Shown piece after piece: positions 50,001-60,792 of a stretch of 64,000 nt of DNA. The DNA is from Paramarasmius palmivorus (Eukaryota > Basidiomycota > Agaricomycetes > Agaricales > Marasmiaceae), in the NCBI GenBank assembly GCA_037176845.1, contig JAYKXP010000006.1, positions 620,001 to 684,000 of the forward strand, written 5' to 3'. The notes under the pieces were generated by a model. That model was not told the origin of the DNA. It did no database searches and saw nothing but the letters and a program-made list of their open reading frames with translations. The translations under genes and the position numbers were made by a program. Every line of letters starts with the position of its first letter. Position 1 is the stretch's first letter.

Positions 50001-51368
50001 ATGAATCACCGTTAAACTGACCCATTCTCTAGCAAAGACCCCAAGTCGACACAATGGACCCAGCAACGACAGCCCTTCAAAATTCGCGGCTGTTGCATTA
50101 CTTGGTATCCAATCTGGCATCCTAGTGATCATCACGGCAATCGCCTTGACTGACACCAGTGCCTCCAAACCGCTAACGATACCGCGCCAGCTGGCGTCAC
50201 CACCTCCAAGACCTTCAGGACGAAACAGAGAAGGGTGGCGTAGCAGCCCTTGAACAACGGGCCCGAGTACACCATCAATCTCATTGTCAGGTTCAAACCG
50301 ATGAGCAAGATCTTGAAGGAATTGTTCAATGTCTGATGGACCGAGCTTATTGGGCGCATCAGATGGCGAAGAAAGTAAAGGGGCGGATAAAGCGGAGAGA
50401 GAAAGGAGCGGTTCAACGAGTTCTGGTGGCCCAAGCGTACGACCTGAAGGCTGAGGGAACATCTCGGGTTCTTGAAGTGTCAAACCAGCATAACTGATGA
50501 CGAGTTCGCGTATCCTGTCGAGTTTCTCAAGAGCTTTCTGGGCATCAGCTGGCGGATATCCCTGTGTGTGGCAAGTCAGGAGGGCGAACGAGAATCGAGT
50601 CTGAATGCTTGCCTTCTTCATGAGTGCGCTTCGTGAGGTGTTTATCCGCTTCCAGCACCCTACAAGATACTCAAAAACTGTCTGTTGAGGAGGGAGCGAT
50701 GCCAGTACTGGTAAAAATTCCAGATCATCACTGATTTGAATGAGCATGTTGACCATGGAGCATTCGAGTTATACGCACGTCATATTCTGTGGGTCTATCT
50801 CCAGTCGAGCAATAAGCAATCGGTCAATCATATCTGTGTTGAGCCGCGGATTCTCGGTTCCTTCTGACTGGATCTCCTCTGCGAGTGGCTTGAGCCAAAC
50901 GATTTCGTAGCCACTCTTCTCCGCAACCGCTTTCTGCGAGATTGTGAGAAAGATGACCAACAAGAACTGCATACAGACGTACCTCTAGCGTCACCTTGAA
51001 AACAAATGTGACTGTATCATTCTCCCAAACTTCTGCTTCGAACTTTGGTGGTGCTTTCTTACGAGCAGCTACGGGTACAGGCGCTGGACTGGGAACGGGT
51101 TCTGGTTTCTTGGGAGATTGTAAAACTTTTGGCTTGGGAGGAGGTGGGGTTGCGCGAGGCTGCGGCGTCGATGGACCCGGAGTATTTGCAGTAGGAGTTG
51201 GTGACGATGAGCCTGACGGTGTGCTTGACGCTGAACCCTGTAATTTTGCTAATCTTTTCAATCGAATCTGCATTCTTTCTTTGTGAGATTCTGAAAAACA
51301 AGTAGTAGAAAACTTCTTACGCGTTCAGCGTCGTCTATAGGTTCTTTGTGTACATTGGGATCGCTCAT
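47093..51368 (-). CDS. UFD2: Ubiquitin conjugation factor E4 (Ufd2)
   Basis: Ubiquitin-chain elongation factor acting with Cdc48 in the ubiquitin-fusion-degradation pathway and ER quality control. It starts [16 protein letters not shown] at 51368. After a short intron [13 protein letters not shown] follows, then a Ser/Thr/Pro-rich linker (about 51080-51230). The helical Ufd2 core includes [51 protein letters not shown] and [20 protein letters not shown] followed by PDEFL. The C-terminal U-box is [20 protein letters not shown] followed by [11 protein letters not shown] and [15 protein letters not shown], with no zinc ligands, as expected. It ends [10 protein letters not shown] (TGA at 47093). 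The length is near 1,100 aa. The start is only 72 bp from the divergent bL35m start. Confidence 0.95.
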
Positions 51369-51440
51369 GATGATGAAGGAAAGTGGCAAAGGAAGAAGTC
51401 TGGAGTAATTCTCACGAGGTGTACCCTTCTTCCGCCAGCC
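51369..51440. promoter_or_regulatory. 72-bp divergent promoter UFD2 / bL35m
   Basis: Only 72 bp separates the start codons on opposite strands, so both promoters must overlap or extend into neighbouring coding sequence. An in-frame upstream reading frame for bL35m reaches back into this gap without an ATG. Confidence 0.4.
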
Positions 51441-51792
51441 ATGTTCTTCACGTCGACTATACGGCCAGGTCTGGCGCTCACCACATCATGGATGCCCCGT
51501 CTGTTCTCTACGACTTCGGCAGTCGAAGCTGGATATAAGATGAAAACTCATTCCGGTGCAAAGAAACGATGGAGGTCACTTCCTTCCGGAACCTTCAAGC
51601 GTGTACGTGACAGAACCTCTCGTTTTTATGTGGTACTGACGGCTGAGAAACTTAAAGGGTAAAGCTGGACACAGTCATTTAAATGTTCATAAATCTCCAG
51701 CAAGGAAAAATCGTCTGGCCCAGACTGCATATTCCACCTCAACGCAAACGAACAAGTTGAAAAAGAGGCTTCTACCCTACGGTACAAGTTGA
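51441..51792 (+). CDS. Mitochondrial large-subunit ribosomal protein bL35m
   Basis: Two exons (51441-51602, 51658-51792) close to 98 aa. The N-terminus (MFFTSTIRPGLALTTSWMPR, then LFSTTSAVEA) looks like a mitochondrial targeting peptide. The bL35 core follows: YKMKTHSGAKKRWRSLPSGT, then after the splice GKAGHSHLNVHKSPARKNRL and NKLKKRLLPYG. The basic KTHSGAKKR motif is diagnostic. The protein sits in the mitochondrial 54S subunit. The stop lies 160 bp from the convergent phosphoglycerate-mutase-like gene. Confidence 0.95.
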
Positions 51793-51814
51793 GCCACTAA
51801 CACGGACGGATTAG

Positions 51815-51840
51815 ACTGGTGCGAGAGACTGGTGCGAGAC
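51815..51840 (+). repeat. Tandem 13-bp duplication
   Basis: Two consecutive near-identical copies of GACTGGTGCGAGA lie in the gap between bL35m and the phosphoglycerate-mutase-like gene. It is short and probably incidental. Confidence 0.5.
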
Positions 51841-51952
51841 ACTTTCTGTTCAAGCTTTAGCTACGTGTTGATGATTATGGGTCTCCAGCTTATGTACGAT
51901 ATCTATACTCTAATGAAGCCGACGTTGTCTCCTTCCGTTGAGGACCCGAACC

Positions 51953-53061
51953 TCAATTTTGTGCCTTTCCGCCTCCAAAGAATGATCTAATGTCTTTTTG
52001 CTTCGAATCATACGCCATACTTCCAATACCTCCCTGCTGACGCGCCTGAGTAATGGTCAGTCTCTGCGGCTACTTCTTTCTAATTCATTCGGCTTACCAC
52101 GGAGCTTAGGTGGTCATGACGGTTAATATCTGTCAGCGAGACACTGAGTGTCGGCAGTCCAGCGTCCTAAGAGGGTGTCGTGGGTCACTGAAGGCAGCCT
52201 CTTCAGAGATGCCGATACTCACTTTCAAAGTCACCCTCATCCAGCCGGTATTACGAAGTCCTCGATAATCGCTTCCAATCCCGTGTCTCGTGGTATCGAG
52301 TTTCAGAATCGCATCCACCATTTCCCTTATGAACAGTCCATGACTGACCAGAGCTACATGCACATCCTTTTCCGCTGCATCGGGAAGCAGAGGAAGAATA
52401 ATATCCTCAATGGCCTGCGTCGCTCTCTTCGCTAAATCATTCCGACTTTCACCCTCCGGAAAACGATCAGTTCGATTCCCAGGATGTGGAAATATGTTCT
52501 GGGCATAGCATTCCTCGATTGTCATTGAATCTGCGTGCCCTCTACTCTTAGTATATGGATGCCCCTCGCCCTTTCCAAAATTTTGTTCGCGGAGTGTGGG
52601 ATTTTTCAGGAAAGGAGGCTTGGGGTCTGCTTGTTGGTCGTAAATGGCTTGCGCAGTAGCGTCAGCCCGTTGCAGTGTTGACGAGAAGATTATGTCAAAT
52701 TTGAGTCCCTTTTCAGAGAACCACTGGGCTAGAGCCTTCGCTTGCTATGGGAGATGAGTTCAAACTTCAAGCATCTCGAATGCAGGCTCATTGTTCCCTC
52801 ACGTTCATTCCTATGCATGTTTCAGCCTTCGTAACCACTATGCACATCGATCCTTACCATGATTGGTTAGCCCTGCGTCTTTCCAGCCAGCCCAGACGGA
52901 TTTCTATATAACAACCGACTTGTCTGGATTTCTTCAACGAAGTCGAGCGGGGGGTTGCTTACCACGTTGTCTGTCGATTCTCCATGTCGAATCTACTAGT
53001 CAGTCAATATGAATTCCATGATTTATGCACAACCATCTATTACCAATGTCAGTATCAGCAT
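51953..53061 (-). CDS. Phosphoglycerate-mutase-like histidine phosphatase with C-terminal PIP-box-like motif
   Basis: Histidine-phosphatase superfamily member. Exon 1 is only 18 nt (53061-53044, MLILTL). Exon 2 (52992-52963) then gives IRHGESTDN with the catalytic His, followed by SVWAGWKDAGLTNHGMN. The core continues FDIIFSSTLQRADATAQAI, LREQNFGKGEGHP, DRFPEGESRNDL (catalytic Glu region) and HVALVSHGLFIREMV (second His). The predicted protein is 261 aa. After the phosphatase fold comes a tail ending DSKQKDIRSFFGGGKAQN. QKDIRSFF fits the PCNA-interaction consensus Q-x-x-I-x-x-F-F. Metabolic mutase versus phosphatase activity cannot be told; the compact fold with the extra tail argues against glycolytic mutase. 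The promoter is shared with the AN1 gene (214 bp). Confidence 0.88.
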
Positions 53062-53275
53062 GAAGCCAAGCTAAGAACCAAGTGGAAAGCAGGAGAAAGG
53101 TCCAGAAGAGTGCTGCCCAGCCGGTGCCGCCACGATTACTCATCAAACACAGCTCCTTCTCCTGACTACGACGACACGCGTCCTGGTACGCGTAATCCTG
53201 TTTTCCCTTTATTAACGAACGACTTCTCTTGGATCTGCACATTCTATACATTCTCTTTTTCAAACTCTAACCATA

Positions 53276-54563
53276 ATGTCCGACGCATCTCGAGCCTCTC
53301 CAGTTCCGGAGAGGGATCAACAACTACTCTCCATTGGAAAGCAATGTTCGCATGCAGCATGCCACCTCGTCGATTTCCTACCCTTCAAATGCCAACATTG
53401 CCAGGAATCGTTCTGTCAGGAGCATTTTAAAGTCGATGACCACAATTGTCCCAAGTATGATGCCAGCAAGCACAACAGGGTAGCTCCTAGTTGTAAGTTT
53501 CTTCATTATAATTTCTACCCCGAATATGCTCAGAATATCTGCGCAGGTCCATTGTGTAACAGCCCTGTTGCAATACCTCCTGGACAAGACCCCAATATCA
53601 GAATGGAGCAACATTTTGCAAAGGAATGTTCCGTCATGTTAGGAAAAGCAGTGAAGAAGTCGACGCCAGTCTGCGAGCGAGGGAAATGCGGCAAAGTGCT
53701 TTATGCACCCATTAAATGTGACGTGCGTTCACCAATCTTGTTCATTCTATCCTCTGTATATTCATATACCGGTTACAGAAATGTCGCAAGCAATTCTGCC
53801 CAGCACATCGTTTCCCCAGCGATCATTCCTGTAATGCCACCAATACGTCTTCAGCTTCAAGTTCCAGCACCGGCACCAGACCAGGGGCACCGACCGCTTC
53901 AAGCAGGCTGCTGAACTTCAACACCAAGGCGTTGAATGATAAAGCCTCTGCAGCCAGTGCTGCGATCAAGAAGGGTGTAGCTTCAACTGCCACCGCATCC
54001 AGCCAAGCAGCAAATGCCATGAAGGCCACTGCCTCTGCGTCAACTGCTTCTTCATCTAGTCATTCCAATCCATTCTCCAAGTCGGACAGGTATGTTCTCA
54101 TTCGCCATCTGTGCCTCAGTATCCACTCATAACGCTTCAGTTCCGTTACGCTCTCTTCCAAATCCTCCTCCGATAATGCCACCACAACGTCTACGACACC
54201 TAATATTGACGCTACGAAATCGCCAACGAACCTCATATCGAAACCACAACCTGTAATTCGGAACTCATACATACCACCACCCATCTTCGCCACTGCATAA
54301 TCGTTGTATTTTTATTCCGACATCAATTTTGTATCTATACTTCTTGAACCACTATCATAGACGAGCCAAGGCGGAAAGGGAGAGTCAGAAGAAGGCATTG
54401 AGAGAGAGGGCGAAGAAAGGGGTATGTTTTTTCTTCGTTTCCCGTCTCGCTCTTTTATTGACATTGGGACCTATAGCTTCTCAGCGAGGAGGAGAAGTCG
54501 AGGCTGGCTGCTGCTGAGGCAGAAGACGTTCAGAAGGAAGATAAGGACTGTGTAGTGATGTAG
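53276..54563 (+). CDS. AN1-type zinc-finger protein with CaaX box (ZFAND2-like)
   Basis: Stress and proteasome-associated AN1 protein like Cuz1/ZFAND2. Exons 53276-53492, 53547-53722 and 53779-54089 give two AN1 fingers: CSHAACHLVDFLPFKCQHCQ ending FKVDDHNCP, and CERGKCGKVLYAPIKCDKCR ending FPSDHSC. A Ser/Ala-rich linker follows. Removing a 271-nt intron (54090-54360) joins KSDR to RAKAERESQKKALRERAKKG, then exon 54477-54563 gives LLSEEEKSRLAAAEAED... ending KDCVVM, a CaaX prenylation box; total 283 aa, in phase. Using the nearer acceptor at 54140 (51-nt intron) instead gives a different 53-residue Ser/Thr-rich end stopping at 54300 (287 aa), also in phase and without CaaX. The long form matches the family pattern. 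Confidence 0.85.
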
Positions 54564-54815
54564 TCGTCTGATACCCTCAACTTGTCTGATCAAGGCTCTA
54601 CATAATAATACGTATATCTAGTCACTTGATTTCTTGTTATACCACACCTAAGCTGATTGGAGCTCTCTTTACCATCAACTAGCGTGAACCCTGTCAATGC
54701 TTCGCTTCCTCTTCTTCGTCACGAGGCCACAGTCGCCGTTCGAGTTAACCGAGCTCAATTTCACGCTCGCCGCTGACGGAGCCCTTTTAAAAGCGTGCTG
54801 AATCGTACTCGAGAA

Positions 54816-56178
54816 ATGGCGGAGGTCATGTCAATCCCGAATCATCAGGAAATCTTGGAGACCTTTCGACGAGAGCTTTTCGATGAAGGTGTTCTCCACG
54901 AGGGAGACACCATTGGCACTGACAACGAAACGCTCAAGTGAGTTCTTTGGCTCCTTAAAACCAGTACTTGACACATGCCCATGGGTCCAGACGATTTCTA
55001 CGAGCTCGCAAGTATGACCTGGCCCAATCCAAGAAGATGTTCATGGACGCACAGGAATGGCGAAAAACAGTAGAGGGCGTCGGGATTGACGAGCTGTATC
55101 GTGTGTCCTTTACCATTCTACGCTACCAAAGAAGATTTTCATTCTGTTAAAACAGGTCGCATCGACCCTTTTGACGTGGGAGTTTTCTCTGACATTGGTT
55201 GAGCCATCTCCCTCACCTCGATACACATCCAGTACCCGGATCGTGAAATTGTTTTCGAGTGTTGGCCAATATGGTCGGTATAGTTGTCATAGGTGGACAC
55301 GATGTGTGCGATCCTCATGTTGACCTTTAGGTATCATAAGGTGCGGTTATTCGAGAATCTTGAAGTATCGGGCGAAGCAATTGGTTCGAACATGGTATTG
55401 CACAGACCGATAAGGTTCCTTTTCTCTGACATATTCGATGGGTACAACATACTGAACTCTTTCCAGATAGGCCGCCCTATCAACGTTCAATTCCTGGGGG
55501 ACCTGAACTTGCCTAAGCTCTATAAACAATGCACTCCCGAGCAACATTGGCAAACTTGCCTCGTGATCGCAGAATCGTTGACGAGAGAAGTGATACCTGC
55601 AACAACCAAGATTCATGGACGACAAGCTGGCTCCGTGCTGGTCATATTGGACTTGAAGGGCTTTGGGTAAGTAGTACGTGAAGATGTTATGACATCGCAA
55701 TTCCTTAACTTTCCTCCCACTCTAGCCTTAGTCAGTTTTGGCAAATGAAGTCCATCGTGCAAAAATCGTTCCAGATTTCGCAGGACTATTATCCCGAGAC
55801 GTACGTTACCCGCTCTTCTGGCCACAGAGACCAAATCCCGACCGATTAGATAGTATGGGAACTCTGGCCTTTATCAATGCCCCTTCAACTATTACAATGA
55901 TGTGGTCTGCTATCAAGCCTTGGCTGGCAAAGGAAACACAGGAGAAGATTGTATTGTTTGGTAAGGACTACAAGGAACGCCTGCTGGAACTGGTCGATGT
56001 GGAGTCTTTGCCAAAGGTGCTCGGAGGTGCATGTACATGTCAAGAAGCTGGTGGTTGCCACCTAAGTGGCGCGGGGCCATGGTTAGACAATAGAAAAGGA
56101 TGGGAACCAAGGTCTCAGTTGCAAACGAAGGACACGGCGGTCACAGAAACGACCAATACTAGTACTCCGACAACTTGA
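54816..56178 (+). CDS. Sec14-like phosphatidylinositol/phosphatidylcholine transfer protein
   Basis: CRAL-TRIO lipid-transfer protein of the Sec14 group, acting at Golgi/trans-Golgi membranes. Nine exons close to 303 aa: 54816-54937, 54991-55100, 55156-55175, 55233-55273, 55331-55340, 55406-55414, 55467-55666, 55726-55800, 55854-56178. Four exons are 41 nt or shorter. The 10-nt and 9-nt exons encode YHK and TDK and rebuild the conserved YHKTDKIGRPINVQF. Other hallmarks: LRRFLRARKYDLAQS-like N-terminal helix, VLVILDLKGFGLSQFWQMK, SQDYYPETMGTLAFINAPST and VESLPKVLGGACTC. The C-terminal tail is Thr-rich. Yeast Sec14 is 304 aa, so length matches. Confidence 0.93.
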
Positions 56179-56439
56179 GTAGTGACACCAGTACCTCGAA
56201 GGAAGGTTTCGCTATCGTCGCTGGAGAAGAAAGTTAGTACGTAGAGCTGTTTTGCTACACAGATACCCAACTAGTATGTACTTGATATTTCTCGAAAAGT
56301 TCGAAGTTTAGTATCAAGGTGTTTACTGCTACCACGTGGCATCCACGTGCGGGTTTCCGACGAAAACCAGAGCCAGTTGGTGGTCTTTTATCTCTCACCA
56401 TCTCTATCACCATCCTTGATTTACTCACCCTATCCTGAC

Positions 56440-59400
56440 ATGCCGTCTGCATCTCAGCTGAAGGAGGACGGGAATCAAGCCTTCAAGGCTGGATTGTTCC
56501 ATAGGTGCGTGAACTGTTTCTGCTCCGGGTTTTGTAAACTAACTTGACTGCAGGGCCGAGGAGCTATATGGCAAGGTTTTAGAGTCTCTTTTGGCTCGCT
56601 ATGCTAAGGCTTACAAGATTACTCTTAGGCAGAGAAGATTGACTCAGAGAATGCCTTCTATCCTTCAAATCTCAGCGCTGCGCTTTTCGAGCAAGCGAAA
56701 TATCTCGAAACCATTCAAGCCATTGAAAGATCATATACCAAGTTGTCGGATGAAGAAACCAAACGAAACCTACTACCGAAACTCTCTACAAGGCTTGCCA
56801 AATCCCTAGCGTTTGGTGCTCGAAGTGGCGTCTTTGTACCCGAGAACCTTATTCCAGAGAATGGCACAATCCACGCTCTTCGCTTATTTTCGGACTCGGA
56901 AGTTGCAACATCTGACTGTAAACGTGCTTGGGATGAATGGAGACGCGTAGAACGCAACTTAGAACGCGTCAAAGACGGAGAGAAAAGTGCTAGGACACGC
57001 CTTGTGTCTATTCCGGTCAGGAAGCGAACACCGTGAGTGTTCTATACGTTTTCTTGTTATAAGCCAAAGCATAATCAGCTTCGATCCAGCCAAGCGACTC
57101 CGGAGTACTACCTAGTACGCGTTCTGCTCTAAGCCGTCTTTCTAGCTGATCCTCATGTCGTCTAGATTGGGAATGATGAACCGATGTCTATTTGCGAAGA
57201 CTGGGGCTCAAACGAGGACGAAAAGAGACCGCTCAATCTCAGTGCTATGTCACGAGAACAGCTTGCGCGCATCGCTATCTTTATCGGTGGCACTGGCGAT
57301 GCCAGGCATCTGTTTGGCTCGATACTTGGACTCGGCCGGATACACCAAAGTCTGGAGAAGAAGAAAAAGAAGGCGATGAAGGTGCATATCACAGCCAATG
57401 ATATCCATCCGACGGCTATCGCCAGGGAACTTTGTCTTTTCCTACTATTGGACGAACTTGCGTCAAGCAAAGACGACGAGACCAAGGAAGCAGAGCTAAA
57501 AATGACTCTGCTCTGCATGTGGTTTAGTTTTGTCATGCCACGCTACTGTTATCAAAGGTATGGTGCAGTCGTCCACTGCTTCCCTTCTGATTAAACGGCA
57601 TATATAGGCTGGAAGAAACGATGAACTCTCTGAGAGCTCGACTCCAGAGATCCCCACCTGATCTCCCTAGCTGGCTTCACCTCTCTTCCTCTGCTGTGCC
57701 TGCGATCTTGAACTCGCTCGACTACTGGGTCTCACGGGAAAGAGAGAGCTGGGCTAATCATGTATTAAAATTCGCTTGGAAAGAGCGCAGCCCAGTTGAC
57801 GGACTGAAGACCATGAACACAAACAATTCATTAAGCTCCAGCTATACATCGAGGATCTCAGACACACAACGGAAGCGAGAAGAATCTGCCAGGCAGTTTG
57901 TAGAGAACATGTCCGAGTCCGAACTCATCAAGTACGCCGCCAAGGTGGGACTTCCTCCCTGCCCGCGGAAGGAACGAGTTCAAGAGCGACGCCAGTGGAT
58001 GACGGATAGTCGCAAGATGATCATTGATGCAATGTTTCAAGTCGGGATTGGCGACGGTTCGAAATCTCGGGCCCCCGTGGAACTTGCGCCCGAGATTCGT
58101 CTTCACGAGAAGATACCAACATTTGCACCTCCACCAATCTTACGATCCCGACATACCAGCTTAGCGAAGTTCTGGGATCAGGAGCGTAAGATGAAATCCT
58201 CAAAGAACGATGACACTGTAAGTGTAAGTTGGTTCTTCTTACATCCACGATTTTTGGGTATTGACGGCTAATGACAGCTCGGGGACCAGGCATACGAGGA
58301 TATCAAGGATACCTGGAGAATGAACATATCCCTCTACGTAAGTCTAGAATTCCGTTCCAGTCCCAAAAACTCAAGTACTCGCAGGACAAGACAAAGCCGC
58401 AGATCAACACGGACGTAGTAAATGCCATGAATAATGTCATTCAGATCCATGTCTATAATCAGCGAAAAGGTCTATATGACGCGCAGAATAAGATTGATCC
58501 TGATTGTCCAGCATACTCAATCCTTGGGGTCTTCTTCGATGCATTGAACGTTGCTATTGCAAAGCTCAAGGATCACCTCACTATCGAGTTATTGATGGAC
58601 GATTGTAATGCGGCGTTGTCAAAGATACGCAATGGTGATCGGTCTGACAGGCCAACTGTCTTTCCAGCGAGATACACTCGCATTTGGTTAAGCAACATTC
58701 CGTACGTAGTTCCCTAACACTACGAATGGAATGTCTCGACTCAAATTGTCTTGCCAGGGACTACACGGGCGGACCACTTGCGACCTCTGTGTTTGTTATG
58801 CCCAGTCTAGAGGACTCCCCTGAATGCTCCGTAGCGGCAAATTGTTTACTTAACAGCGGGATCTGGGAATCGGGCGACCACTATGTGCACAAGTATGTTT
58901 CAACGTTATTTAGCTTCTCACCTGACGATTAACTTAAGTGTTATGACAGCTACACGCTACTCAGCTGCAGAGATTGGGAGCGTTTCTTTGGTGGTCGTGT
59001 CATCGCAATGAAACCCGCTTGGGGGATCACCGAGTTTGCTAGTGAACCACTACCGATCCCACTCAACAAACTGCCATCTCGAGTCGAGCTCCAAACCTGG
59101 CTTTCCCGCGTACTTATCGCGATTGTCACCCCTGGTGGCAAAGGTGGCCTTGATGCGGGCATGCATGCATTCCGTGCGCAACAGCCTTTCACACTAGCGA
59201 TGTTCATACGGCTCCTCATCCGTTTACACGAGATCGGCTACCCTCCTCACTGGCTTGCCGACTACCTCCAAATTGTTTTGCATGACGATCTGCGAACAGA
59301 TGTTGTGGTAGCCAATGGCCAGCATGGTATTCCCCTGTCGGAAATGGGAAAGCGTGGTCCATCACGCAAATTGAACCTACATCCGTGGAGAACTGAATTC

Positions 59401-59884
59401 GAGACCATCCTGGCTCTATCATACGAAGCTATACCCTTCCCACTTGTGCTGCCCGCAGATTTTGCACAGGTACACACAGAGATCGCAACGTTTGAAGCAC
59501 CGACACCAGTCCTCGGTATGACTGTCATGATGGGCATGCACGCATTCGATCCATCGCTCTCCCTAATCTTCTTCAAGAGTGGTCGTGATCTTCCTCCTAA
59601 CTGCACCTTTTCCGACATACTCGAAGGCCGCCAAACAACCAAAGGAGATGTCTATGTTGTCACTGCTGTGGATCAGCTTGCTTCTGGAATTGCAACTGTA
59701 CGGTGGCGAATGGCTAGGGCGCGTGTGCGGAAGATGCAACAAGAAGGATGGAAGCTTTTGGTATTCAGACACGATTTCACAGAGCAATGTAAGTATTGGT
59801 ATTTGCTCCAACCGGCATCAAATTGACTCGCGACCAGCTGTCACTTCGATTCCCTCTTCGCAATGGAGAGAGGTTAGGGATTAA
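56440..59884 (+). CDS. TPR-DUF4470 protein, copy B
   Basis: Paralogue of copy A (43575-46869), in opposite orientation. Exon 1 (56440-56504) gives MPSASQLKEDGNQAFKAGLF. Exon 2 (56554-56575) is 22 nt. A 53-nt intron is then removed to read AEKIDSENAFYPSNLSAALF. DUF4470 is in the 57.1-57.6 kb exon: AIFIGGTGDARHLFGSILGL, VHITANDIHPTAIARELCLF, LCMWFSFVMPRYCYQR. The C-terminal region has IDPDCPAYSILGVFFDAL, YTRIWLSNIPDYTGG and LNLHPWRTEFETILALSYEA. Reading on past GAGCAA gives a stop at 59826, but splicing to the exon ending at 59884 gives TSIPSSQWREVRD, which matches copy A. Compared with copy A it has an extra basic stretch (EKKKKKAMK). No catalytic motif is visible; TPR suggests chaperone or partner binding. 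Confidence 0.78.
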
Positions 59885-60119
59885 ATATTGAAGGCTTTGG
59901 AGCTACACCCTCGCGTTTTTTGCCCCGGAAATCTATCCTGCCATCTATGTTCATCGGTCCCAATATTTGTATCACTTCCTAGTACATACTTTACGACTAC
60001 ATGTGAACTTTAGTATCCAAGACCTCGGAGGCGCTTGCTATGGTAAAACATGCGAATTACAGTATTACAATTTCAAAGTAAAAGTACGAGTCCGAGAGTA
60101 AGAATCAGTTCAATCGATT

Positions 60120-60792
60120 TCACACCGCTCTGCCACGGATGAACCTTTTAGCGGTCGTTGCCTGTGCAATGTTCAGAGACACGTTTTTGTACTCGAGGAT
60201 GGGTTGAGCGGACGCCTAAATATGTTATTAGTGGAACCCAGCCAATTAAAATGACACGATCTTACCCCAAGTAGCATGAAATGCGCCACAGTGAGCATCC
60301 CATTGTTGACTGTGGAAGTCTCCGGTAAAGTGACAGTCTGAAGAACGATCAGAACAATCAGTAGGGAAAAGGGGATACTACGCACGAAGTTTTGGTATGG
60401 AGGCTGCGGAAACGAAGAGTGATCAGTGTGACTAGTGCAGATTGAGAAGGTCATGTCATACCTTTGATCCTTCATGATACTCCGGAGTATAATCCCCAGT
60501 GAAGAGAGGCTTGCCAAGGGTATCAGCGGCATTTTCAGCGCATTGAGCAGCACAGTCAAGCATCGAAACGACGACGGAGACGTGCTGTACGCCAGTCAGG
60601 GAGTTCTACGATTCGTTAAGTCTCCTTCTCCGACCATGCGAATTTAGAGAAATTTACTGGGAAGGCAAGCTGAACGGTCAGAGATTGACCGGGGGAGACT
60701 GTCTCGCCATCTGCGGGAGATGCAATCTGGATGCTCTGAGAGAACACAGAGAGAAAGAGGCTGAGCGCGTAGAAGATTTGGAGGAGCTGCAT
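60120..60792 (-). CDS. Small secreted protein
   Basis: Five exons, all joined in phase 0, give 154 aa. The start at 60792 begins with a signal peptide (MQLLQIFYALSLFLSVFSQS); an upstream in-frame codon at 60828 would bury it. The mature part starts IQIASPADGETVSPGQSLTV, a short beta-sandwich-like opening, and has two Cys in MLDCAAQCAE. One exon is 18 nt (PPYQNF). The rest reads TVTLPETSTVNNGMLTVAHF, then NVSLNIAQATTAKRFIRGRAV. No enzyme motif is visible. Similar short secreted proteins are common in Agaricomycetes and their function is unknown. Confidence 0.75.

Noticed and set aside
59788..59826. Read-through C-terminus of DUF4470 copy B ending LQPASN
   Set aside because: The GTAAGT donor and the match of the next exon to copy A favour the spliced end at 59884.
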